DNA of 35,658 bases, from the NCBI GenBank assembly GCA_013001575.1, contig JABDMI010000029.1, forward strand, positions 68,792 through 104,449. Direction: 5' to 3'. A model generated the notes under the pieces. The model worked only from the letters and a program-made list of their open reading frames with translations, made no database searches and had not been told where the DNA came from. The position numbers and the translations under genes are program-made. Origin of the DNA: Gammaproteobacteria bacterium. GTDB taxonomy: Bacteria; Pseudomonadota; Gammaproteobacteria; Steroidobacterales; JABDMI01. Shown piece after piece: positions 24,631 to 31,794 of the stretch (position 1 is its first letter; each line of letters starts with the position of its first letter).

Positions 24631-26157
24631 ATGTGTGCAATCGTCGGATTATTTGGTCAATCAGCTGCGAATCAATCTATTTATGATGCGCTTACGGTAT
24701 TACAACACCGCGGACAGGATGCCGCCGGCATTGTTACCCTGGATGGCAAGAAATTGAATATGCGTAAAAGCAATGGACTGGTGCGCGATGTTTTCCATAC
24801 TCGCCATATGTTGCGATTACGTGGAAATATAGGCTTGGGCCATGTACGCTATCCGACCGCTGGTTGTTCCAGCTCGGAGGAAGCTCAACCCTTTTATGTG
24901 AATTCACCATTCGGAATTTGTCTTGCCCATAATGGGAATCTCACCAATGCAGAAGAATTGCGTAATGAGATCGAATCGCAAGATCATCGTCATTTGAATA
25001 CAAATTCCGACACCGAAGTATTGCTTAATGTATTTGCACATGAGCTTGACCGTTTTGGCAAGCGTTCCCTGAACGCCGAAGAGATCTTTACCGCAATTTC
25101 AAATGTGCATAAACGCTGCAAAGGTGGCTATGCGGTTATCTCCATGATACTCGGACATGGCATTGTGGCGTTTCGGGATCCCAACAGCATTCGACCACTG
25201 GTGTTTGGAAAGCGACTTGCTGATAACGGGAAACATGAATACATGATCGCCTCCGAGAGTGTGGCATTGGATTCTTTGGGTTTTGAACTAATTCGAGATG
25301 TTGGTCCGGGTGAGGGGATCTATATTGATCTGGACGGACAATTGCATATTCAATCCTGTGCACAAAAAACCTTGGCCAGTCCATGTATTTTTGAATACGT
25401 TTATCTCGCCAGACCCGATTCTGTAATCGATAATATTTCAGTGTATAAAGCACGTTTGCGGATGGGTCAAAAGCTTGGCGAGAAGATCCTGAAACTTAAG
25501 CCCGATCACGACATTGATGTGGTCATACCTATTCCAGACACCAGTCGGACCAGTGCCCTGGAGCTGGCCAATGCACTGGATGTAACTTTGCGCGAAGGTT
25601 TTATAAAAAATCGCTACATTGGCCGTACCTTTATTATGCCGGGCCAGGGCATGCGTAAACGCTCTATTCGGCGCAAGCTGAATGCTATTGATCTGGAATT
25701 CAAAGACAAAAATGTATTATTGGTCGATGACTCGATCGTACGCGGGAATACTTCGGAACAGATCATTAAAATGGCCAGAGAGTCGGGCGCTAAAAAAGTT
25801 TATTTCGCTTCGGCCGCACCGCCAGTAAGATTTCCAAACGTGTACGGTATCGACATGCCGGCAGCCACTGAATTAATTGCACACGAGCGAAGCGAAGAAG
25901 AGGTGTGTGACATGATCGGGGCCGACTGGTTGGTATACCAGGATTTGCCTGACCTGGTGGATGCGGTTTCGCATTACTCATCAGACATTTCCCAATTTGA
26001 TACCTCGTGTTTTTCGGGTGAATATATCACTGGCGACGTGACAGAAGATTACTTAAGTAACCTGGAAACCTTTCGTTCGGATGCTGCAAAATCCAAAAGA
26101 GAAATGGATGACGCAGACGAAGATGACGATGAAGTTAAAAGTTACGGATTTGGATAA
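24631..26157 (+). CDS. purF: Amidophosphoribosyltransferase
   Basis: PurF transfers ammonia from glutamine to PRPP, the first committed step of purine synthesis. The N-terminal nucleophile Cys2 is present (MCAIVGLFG, no propeptide). The glutaminase domain shows [19 protein letters not shown] and AHNGNLTNA; the phosphoribosyltransferase domain shows [13 protein letters not shown]. The 508 residues match E. coli PurF (505). The last 20 residues are very acidic. It ends the truA-purF series, and the Hpt gene starts only 32 nt later, so purF and the signalling cluster may share a transcript. Confidence 0.97.
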   Translation: MCAIVGLFGQSAANQSIYDALTVLQHRGQDAAGIVTLDGKKLNMRKSNGLVRDVFHTRHMLRLRGNIGLGHVRYPTAGCSSSEEAQPFYVNSPFGICLAHNGNLTNAEELRNEIESQDHRHLNTNSDTEVLLNVFAHELDRFGKRSLNAEEIFTAISNVHKRCKGGYAVISMILGHGIVAFRDPNSIRPLVFGKRLADNGKHEYMIASESVALDSLGFELIRDVGPGEGIYIDLDGQLHIQSCAQKTLASPCIFEYVYLARPDSVIDNISVYKARLRMGQKLGEKILKLKPDHDIDVVIPIPDTSRTSALELANALDVTLREGFIKNRYIGRTFIMPGQGMRKRSIRRKLNAIDLEFKDKNVLLVDDSIVRGNTSEQIIKMARESGAKKVYFASAAPPVRFPNVYGIDMPAATELIAHERSEEEVCDMIGADWLVYQDLPDLVDAVSHYSSDISQFDTSCFSGEYITGDVTEDYLSNLETFRSDAAKSKREMDDADEDDDEVKSYGFG

Positions 26158-26189
26158 GCGTGATCTTATAAATAATCAGGGATTTCGGG

Positions 26190-26492
26190 ATGAGTGAAAA
26201 AGATCATAAAATCGAAGAACACGACGAGGTCGTAAAAAATTTATTACCCGGTTACATCCAGCGCCGAGAGCTAGAGGTTTTTCAACTAAAGCGATTGCTG
26301 GAAGACGAAGAATTTGAAAAGATCCGTATCATTGGCCATAACCTCAGAGGTTCTGGCGGATTATATAGTCTTGCCGATATAAGTCACATAGGCGGCGAAC
26401 TGGAAACCAGCGCCTTGGCCAAACAAGCTGATCAAATTGCACAACATATCGATGCCTTACAAGCTTTCCTGATTACGTATACAGGCGCATAA
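26190..26492 (+). CDS. Stand-alone Hpt (histidine phosphotransfer) protein
   Basis: The 100-residue all-helical protein carries the Hpt motif IGHNLRGSGGLYSLADIS with phospho-accepting His50, flanked by a helix rich in Leu and Glu (REVFQLKRLLE-like segment; read RELEVFQLKRLLED). Hpt proteins carry phosphate from a hybrid kinase receiver domain to a response regulator. The cluster supplies both a hybrid kinase (31795-33354) and an OmpR-type regulator (27928-28638), so it may be the middle step of their phosphorelay (inference). It follows purF by 32 nt and precedes the receiver-kinase fusion by about 140 nt. Confidence 0.85.
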   Translation: MSEKDHKIEEHDEVVKNLLPGYIQRRELEVFQLKRLLEDEEFEKIRIIGHNLRGSGGLYSLADISHIGGELETSALAKQADQIAQHIDALQAFLITYTGA

Positions 26493-26593
26493 AAATTACT
26501 CACTTCGATTCAATCTATTCTAAAAGTTAGTACTTTATATATTTGCAAGCTAACAGAATTTACCTTGGCTTTCTGGCATAATGAGCTGTTATA

Positions 26594-26599
26594 TATAAT
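26594..26599 (+). promoter_or_regulatory. Possible -10 element of the receiver-kinase gene
   Basis: A perfect TATAAT lies just before the two candidate start codons at 26602 and 26635. If used, transcription starts near 26606, which would exclude the first ATG and give a 29-nt leader for the second. No good -35 box is seen. Confidence 0.35.
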
Positions 26600-26634
26600 A
26601 AATGTTGCGCAATTCACCTGGTAATTGGCTACTT

Positions 26635-27864
26635 ATGTCCCTAAAAGCTCTCATTATTGACGATTTCAACGATTTTCGTATGTTGCTATCGCACCACATT
26701 ACAACACAGTGGCCCGACGCGGTTGTGGTTGAGCATGACCCGGTGACCCAGGGTAAGCTCCCGAACCACTTTACCGGCTCTGGCTACGATGTGGTTCTCC
26801 TGGATCATGAGCTCGGGGAAGAGAATGGTCTCGATTGGCTACGTCATTTCAAACAGCGGCCCGGATTCCCGCCAATCATATTCATGACCGCAAAAGGTGA
26901 TGAGTTGCTGGCCGTAAAAGCGATCAAGTCCGGGGCTGAAGATTACATTCCCAAGCAAAAGATCACCCACGAATTTATTGTCCAGGCGATTAAAAACGCA
27001 GTCCGCAAAGGTAAACAGGATTCAGCCCTGTTTGATAAAAACCGGGATAAGGATGACAAAGCACCGAGTGACATCGATATTCCCGGCTATCGCATCATTA
27101 AACCCTTGTCGCGTGGAATGTCGTCTTCGGTTTTATTGGCGCATAGCGATAATCTTGATAAAGAAGTAGTTCTGAAGGTATTGTTGCAAATTCCCGAGAG
27201 CCAAAATGAGTCGGCCAGTGCGTTTGAACGCTTTATACAAGAGTATGAAGTGATTACCAAACTGAATCACCCGAATATCGTAAAAATCTATTCCCACGGG
27301 GCATCGGCCGATCAAGCCTTTATCGCGATGGAATATTTTGCCCGGGGTGACCTGAAAAAACGGCTCAAAGAAGTTATGTCGGCCTCTTTGGCAATTACCT
27401 ATTTACGTCAAATGACCGAGGCAATGTGTGCGTTGCATCAAGTGGGTATATTGCACCGCGACTTAAAACCGGCCAATGTCATGGTGCGTGAAGATGACAG
27501 TATCGCCTTGATCGATTTTGGCCTGGCCAAGCAGACTCAAGTCGATATAGATCTGACATTGACGGGCGAAATTTTTGGCACACCTTACTATATGAGCCCT
27601 GAGCAAGGACATGGAGACCCGGTTGATGAACGCAGCGATCTGTATAGCCTGGGAGTAATCTTCTATGAGATGCTGATGGGTAAAAAACCCTATGTTGCGG
27701 CAACGCCTTTGGCTGTCATCTATAAACACAGCCATGCGGATATCCCCTTTTTATCTGAACGCTTATCGCGCTACCAGCAATTGATCAATTTGTTAATGGC
27801 CAAAGACCCGGCCGACCGCCTACAAACCGCTCAGGACTTGCTTGATTATTTGGACAAAATATAA
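26635..27864 (+). CDS. Response-regulator receiver domain fused to Ser/Thr protein kinase
   Basis: A phosphorelay-controlled eukaryotic-type kinase. Numbering from ATG 26635 (409 residues): receiver domain 1-120 with acidic pair Asp9/Asp10, phospho-acceptor Asp57 (VVLLDHEL), Thr85 and Lys107; a charged linker; kinase domain about 145-409. The kinase has VVLK, HRDLKPANVM, IDFGLAK and GTPYYMSPEQ, so it should be active, but its glycine-rich loop is reduced (LSRGMSSSVLLA, one Gly). No membrane helix or C-terminal sensor is present, unlike PknB-type kinases. I prefer the second ATG because receiver domains start at the first strand (LKALIIDD); ATG 26602 would add 11 residues. Input probably comes from the neighbouring histidine kinase or Hpt protein. 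Targets are unknown; the coiled-coil and OmpA-type proteins next door are candidates. Confidence 0.92.
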   Translation: MSLKALIIDDFNDFRMLLSHHITTQWPDAVVVEHDPVTQGKLPNHFTGSGYDVVLLDHELGEENGLDWLRHFKQRPGFPPIIFMTAKGDELLAVKAIKSGAEDYIPKQKITHEFIVQAIKNAVRKGKQDSALFDKNRDKDDKAPSDIDIPGYRIIKPLSRGMSSSVLLAHSDNLDKEVVLKVLLQIPESQNESASAFERFIQEYEVITKLNHPNIVKIYSHGASADQAFIAMEYFARGDLKKRLKEVMSASLAITYLRQMTEAMCALHQVGILHRDLKPANVMVREDDSIALIDFGLAKQTQVDIDLTLTGEIFGTPYYMSPEQGHGDPVDERSDLYSLGVIFYEMLMGKKPYVAATPLAVIYKHSHADIPFLSERLSRYQQLINLLMAKDPADRLQTAQDLLDYLDKI

Positions 27865-27927
27865 GAATATGAATGGTTACAAATTATGAAAATTCAACAA
27901 AATCAATAACAAGGAATCAAAAGCATA

Positions 27928-28638
27928 ATGAGAATCGCCTATTTAGAAGATGATCTGGACCAATCTGCCGTAGTGAAGAACTGGCTGGAGTCGGCCGGTC
28001 ATGTGGTTATGCATTTTTCCTCGAGCAAGGATTTTTTGAAAAGCATCGGTCGCGACAGTTATGATCTAATGATCCTGGACTGGTTACTGCCCGGCGTCAG
28101 CGGAATCGAGGTTATGACCCATGTTCGTACCACCTTGAAAACCTACACGCCAATCTTGTTCGTGACCCAAAAAGACCAGGAAAAAGATGTGGTGGAAGCA
28201 CTGGAAAAAGGTGCCGATGATTTCATGGCAAAACCGTTAAGAAAACTTGAATTGCTTGCGCGGGTTACGGCGGTTACGCGTCGGGTGCTCGGCATGAACG
28301 AAGACCAATTACCGGAAGCGAGTCCGTACGAGTTTCGCGGTGATAGCACAACCGTTGTATTAGGTGATGAAGCGATTGAACTCACGCATCGCGAATACGA
28401 TCTGGCCAGATTTTTGTTCTCGCGTGCCGGGCGGGTTGTATCTAGAGCGCATATCCTGCAATCCATTTGGGGTTTTACCACAATGGATATGAACACCCGC
28501 ACAGTTGACACCCACGTGAGTCGTTTGCGTAAAAAACTAAAGATCGGCCAGGATAACGGATGGCAGCTAAATGCAATTTATCAGCACGGCTATCGTCTTG
28601 AAAAAAACGATGATTCCGAGTTGCATGCAAAAGCGTGA
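27928..28638 (+). CDS. OmpR-family response regulator
   Basis: A 236-residue two-domain transcription factor. The receiver domain (1-115) has Asp8/Asp9, phospho-acceptor Asp51 (LMILDWLLPG), Thr80 and Lys102; the C-terminal winged helix (about 135-228) has LTHREYDLARFLF, the recognition-helix region NTRTVDTHVSRLRKKL, and the final hairpin GYRLE. No histidine kinase is directly adjacent; the hybrid kinase is four genes downstream and the Hpt protein two genes upstream. It lies between the receiver-kinase fusion and the coiled-coil gene, with short gaps. The regulated genes are unknown; the cluster itself is an obvious candidate. Confidence 0.94.
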   Translation: MRIAYLEDDLDQSAVVKNWLESAGHVVMHFSSSKDFLKSIGRDSYDLMILDWLLPGVSGIEVMTHVRTTLKTYTPILFVTQKDQEKDVVEALEKGADDFMAKPLRKLELLARVTAVTRRVLGMNEDQLPEASPYEFRGDSTTVVLGDEAIELTHREYDLARFLFSRAGRVVSRAHILQSIWGFTTMDMNTRTVDTHVSRLRKKLKIGQDNGWQLNAIYQHGYRLEKNDDSELHAKA

Positions 28639-28694
28639 CAATTTATCAGTCCACAGAATTTATATTTAAACAAAATAGTATGTAGAGGTTTGTT

Positions 28695-29261
28695 ATGAGT
28701 ACCAAGAATGCAGATAACCAGGAAGCTAAAATTTCTGACCAGTTATCCGATAATAATGTCGAGAAGATCCGTGATATTTTATTCGGCGGCAATATGCGTG
28801 ATTATGACAAGCGCTTTGCCCGTCTTGAAGATCGTTTGGTCAGTGACATTGAGAGGCTTAGCCAGGATGTTTTTAAACGCTTCGAGAATCTGGACAATTA
28901 CATTCGTAAAGAATTTGAAGATTTGTCCAATAAATTGCATGCAGAAAAAACCGAACGCAAACAGGATCGCGAAGAAGGCGTGAAAGAATTGCAAAATCTG
29001 CAAAAGCAGACAGACAACAAGTTTGCCGATACTGAGCAGCAAAATGCCGCCGAAGCCAGAACCTTACGCAGCAGTTTGCACGAACAGGGTAATGAGTTAT
29101 TGGAAATGGTACGCAACACCCGTGACGAATTAATGACAAATATCAGTAAAGAAGCACGTGAGTTACAAGACATCAAAGTTGCACGTTCTGATCTGGCCGA
29201 ATTGTTCACCGAGCTGGCTTTACGCTTGAACCGTGATTTTGACTTGCCAGACTCTGAATAG
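28695..29261 (+). CDS. Coiled-coil protein sharing a DILF motif with the next gene
   Basis: I recognise no named family. The 188-residue protein is soluble and mostly helical: residues 22-50 contain VEKIRDILFGGNMRDYDKRF followed by LEDRL; residues about 45-165 are a long charged coiled coil; the C-terminus has a separate conserved-looking element (ARSDLAELFTELALRLN). A similar N-terminal motif (IDQIKDILFSNEKRALDALT) opens the next protein, suggesting a shared docking site or a common origin. A strong GAGG ribosome site 7 nt before the ATG supports the start. A role as a scaffold or adaptor in the cluster is inference from shape and context only. Confidence 0.8.
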   Translation: MSTKNADNQEAKISDQLSDNNVEKIRDILFGGNMRDYDKRFARLEDRLVSDIERLSQDVFKRFENLDNYIRKEFEDLSNKLHAEKTERKQDREEGVKELQNLQKQTDNKFADTEQQNAAEARTLRSSLHEQGNELLEMVRNTRDELMTNISKEARELQDIKVARSDLAELFTELALRLNRDFDLPDSE

Positions 29262-29287
29262 TCCAGTCTGGTTATTTTCTTTTTTTG
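29247..29287 (+). terminator. Terminator-like hairpin over the stop codon of the coiled-coil gene
   Basis: CCAGACT (29247-29253) pairs with AGTCTGG (29265-29271), a 7-bp stem that spans the stop codon, followed by a T-rich tract (29272-29287). It has the form of a Rho-independent terminator, yet the next gene of the cluster starts 18 nt later. Partial termination could set more coiled-coil protein than OmpA-type protein. Confidence 0.65.
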
Positions 29288-29304
29288 TTTGAGTTAGTCG
29301 GGAT

Positions 29305-31218
29305 ATGTCTGTGAATCAGATCGATCAGATCAAAGATATACTGTTTAGTAATGAAAAGCGTGCCCTGGATGCGCTGACCAGACGCATTGAGAAACGTGAA
29401 AGTCGGGTTGCTGATATGGCAGATGTGTTGCCTGAATCAATCGGACGCAGTCATGCTGACGGAGATCGCTTAAACAAGGCATTACGCATGCCGGTTGAGG
29501 AATGTTTAAAAGACTCGATCAATCGTGACCCGAAAACTTTTGCCGATGCATTGTTCCCCGTCATTGGTCCGGCCATAAGAAAGTCCATTGCTGAAACATT
29601 GAAAGCGTTCAGTGAATCAATCAACCAGGCGATTGAAGAAAAAACCTCGGTAAAAAGTTTTAAATGGCGCATGCAAGCTAAAAAGGCAGGCATCCCTTAT
29701 GCCCAGTTTTTGATTCAAAAGAATCTCGAATACCAGGTGGATCACGCTTACTTGATCCAGCCAAATACCGGCTTGCTAATATCAGACGCACACCGTACTG
29801 ATGCCGTACGTAAAGACGACGATGCTATCTCGGCCATGCTCACCGCAATTCAGGATTTCGTCAAAGAATCATTTGGAGATGAACAAGAGGGCACCCTGGA
29901 GACGGCCGACATTGGAAAATATACTTTGTGGACCATGCAGGGCCCACATGCCATGCTCGCCTGTGTGATCAACGGGGTGCCGCCACGCGGGTTACGCGAT
30001 GAATTGACCGAGGTGCTTGAGCGCATTCATTTGCAATATGCCGAAGCCCTTGAATCCTACGATGGTACCCCCAACGACAAACTGAATGCGATCGAACCAC
30101 TATTGGATGACTGCTTATTGCAGCAGGCTAAAGATGGTGAAGACAGTGTTGCTAAGAAAAAAGGCATGGGCGCATTTGGAATTATTTTACTTTTGGGCCT
30201 GGCGGCTGCTCTGTGGTTCGGTTGGCAAAAATACCAGTTTCAAGATAAAGCGTCCAAATACGTTGCAGCACTGGAGCAAGAGCCTGGCATATTCATTACC
30301 TCCAGTGATATCGCCAAAGGCCGTTTGCAAATTAAGGGCCTGCGTGATGCAAGTGCGGTGAAGCCGGAACAACTGGCAGCAAGCATCGGCTTCGCAGCCG
30401 AAAAACTGGATTTGAATTTACAACCTTTTCATTCACTCGAAAAGAAAATTCAGCAGCAGCGGATCACATCGCAGATCACTCTACCCGAGGGTGTTGAACT
30501 TGAATTGAGCGACGATGGTGTAGTGATATTCTCGGGAGCGGTCAGTCCTGAATTCAAGCAAATGGCTGAAGAGAATCTGGATGGCATGCTTGGCGTTAAT
30601 CAATTGGATTTTGGAAAAATTGTTTATTCAGATGAAAAATTGTTGGAAAAAGCCAATGAATTATTAAACCCGCCTGAGTCAGTGTTCATGACAGTACAAG
30701 ACGGGACACTTAAAGTTCAGGGTGAGGCGCCATACGCCTGGAGACAGACACTTGAAAACATCGATACACAAATCGAGGGATTAAATTCTGTTGAAAAATC
30801 AGTACTGTTAGTGTCTGAAGTAAATCGTATTCAACAGGTTCATAATGCGCTTAATAATGAGAGTATTCATTTTGTGTGGCGCACACGTCTAGCTGAAGGC
30901 GAAGAGGACAAGCTGGTAAACATTTCTGCTCAACTTAAGGAATACGGTTCGCAACTTGAAGCTCTGCAACTCGAACCGGAAATTGTGTTAACCGGCTTTA
31001 CCGATAATACCGGTACCGATACGCAAAATACTGAATTGTTATTGGAACGTGCCTTGTACATCAAGGGTCGTTTAGTCGGCCTGGGGGTACGCTCAAACTG
31101 GCTCTTTGTACGCGCCGGCGAGATTTCAGGCGCACGTGGCGTGGTCAATGAAGAACAAAGGAAAGTGAGCATTACTTTGAACCTGGATAGATCCCTATTG
31201 GAAGACGTAATAAAATAA
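29305..31218 (+). CDS. Inner-membrane protein with roadblock-like cytoplasmic part and OmpA-type peptidoglycan-binding end
   Basis: The 637 residues read: an N-terminal motif (IDQIKDILF) shared with the previous protein; a helical region with DALFPVIGPAIRKSIAETLK (81-100); residues about 145-250, which look like a roadblock/longin domain (YLIQPNTGLLIS, then DDDAISAMLTAIQDFV, then YTLWTMQGPHAMLACVIN); one membrane helix (about 290-306); a periplasmic region with two beta-alpha BON-like repeats (LPEGVELELSDDGVVIFSGA; VFMTVQDGTLKVQGEAP); and a C-terminal OmpA-like domain with VLTGFTDNTG and NTELLLERALYIKGRL, keeping the Asp and Arg that bind diaminopimelate. It has no signal peptide, so the N-terminus should be cytoplasmic. 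It would connect peptidoglycan to a cytoplasmic signalling site. Domain ends and the roadblock reading are inference. Confidence 0.85.
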   Translation: MSVNQIDQIKDILFSNEKRALDALTRRIEKRESRVADMADVLPESIGRSHADGDRLNKALRMPVEECLKDSINRDPKTFADALFPVIGPAIRKSIAETLKAFSESINQAIEEKTSVKSFKWRMQAKKAGIPYAQFLIQKNLEYQVDHAYLIQPNTGLLISDAHRTDAVRKDDDAISAMLTAIQDFVKESFGDEQEGTLETADIGKYTLWTMQGPHAMLACVINGVPPRGLRDELTEVLERIHLQYAEALESYDGTPNDKLNAIEPLLDDCLLQQAKDGEDSVAKKKGMGAFGIILLLGLAAALWFGWQKYQFQDKASKYVAALEQEPGIFITSSDIAKGRLQIKGLRDASAVKPEQLAASIGFAAEKLDLNLQPFHSLEKKIQQQRITSQITLPEGVELELSDDGVVIFSGAVSPEFKQMAEENLDGMLGVNQLDFGKIVYSDEKLLEKANELLNPPESVFMTVQDGTLKVQGEAPYAWRQTLENIDTQIEGLNSVEKSVLLVSEVNRIQQVHNALNNESIHFVWRTRLAEGEEDKLVNISAQLKEYGSQLEALQLEPEIVLTGFTDNTGTDTQNTELLLERALYIKGRLVGLGVRSNWLFVRAGEISGARGVVNEEQRKVSITLNLDRSLLEDVIK

Positions 31219-31280
31219 TGTATTTGCTGAAAGCCGTTCAGTAAATAACAATAACTATAAAAAAACCGGGCCATACAACA

Positions 31281-31784
31281 ATGGAAACTATATCAAGAAA
31301 AATCTGCATGGTTGGTGATTTCGGCGTTGGTAAAACCAGCTCTGTATCCCGCTTTGTGCATAATGTTTATTCAGAAAAATACCAGACCACCATCGGTGTC
31401 AAGGTCGATACTAAAGAAGTCGATTCGGCTGATCAAAAAGTGAAAATGGTTATCTGGGATATTGCTGGCCGGAATAAATTCGGTAATGTTGAATTTACCT
31501 ATTTACGCGGTTCGGCCGGCTATTTGTTAGTAGTCGATGGCACACGCTCTATTACTCTCGATACTGCAATGGCGCTGCGCACCTCGATTGAAGCGCGTTA
31601 TGGTGAATTACCTTTTGTCATGCTTTTGAATAAAGCCGATCTCGAAGATAGTTGGCAGATCGATGACGCCACAATCGAAAATTTACGTAAAGAAGGCATA
31701 CCGATATTCATTACCAGTGCAAAAACCGGCGATCAGATCGAGCAGGCTTTTATTAAGCTCACAGAACTTTTGCAAGCATCATAG
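31281..31784 (+). CDS. Ras/Rab-like small GTPase
   Basis: A 167-residue single-domain GTPase close in pattern to eukaryotic Rab and bacterial Rab-like proteins. G1 is GDFGVGKT (12-19), switch I TTIGV (36-40, like the Rab TIGV), G3 WDIAGRNKF (59-67), G4 NKAD (117-120) and G5 SAK (146-148). Ras Gln61 is replaced by Arg64, which should lower intrinsic hydrolysis or require an unusual activator. There is no C-terminal cysteine for lipid attachment and no membrane helix, so location must come from partners. It lies 62 nt after the OmpA-type gene and 10 nt before the hybrid kinase gene. It is clearly not an Era, Obg, Der or other housekeeping GTPase. Role unknown. Confidence 0.92.
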   Translation: METISRKICMVGDFGVGKTSSVSRFVHNVYSEKYQTTIGVKVDTKEVDSADQKVKMVIWDIAGRNKFGNVEFTYLRGSAGYLLVVDGTRSITLDTAMALRTSIEARYGELPFVMLLNKADLEDSWQIDDATIENLRKEGIPIFITSAKTGDQIEQAFIKLTELLQAS

Positions 31785-31794
31785 TTAGCACAAT

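Noticed and set aside
26560-26585. TTGGCTTTCTGGCAT considered as a sigma-54 promoter for the receiver-kinase gene
   Set aside because: The GG and GC elements are not at the required spacing.
31281-31784. Whether the small GTPase is a housekeeping GTPase (Era, Der, EngB) or an ARF-like protein
   Set aside because: The Rab-like TIGV switch I, the short single domain and the lack of KH, tandem or zinc regions exclude the housekeeping types; no N-terminal amphipathic helix supports ARF.
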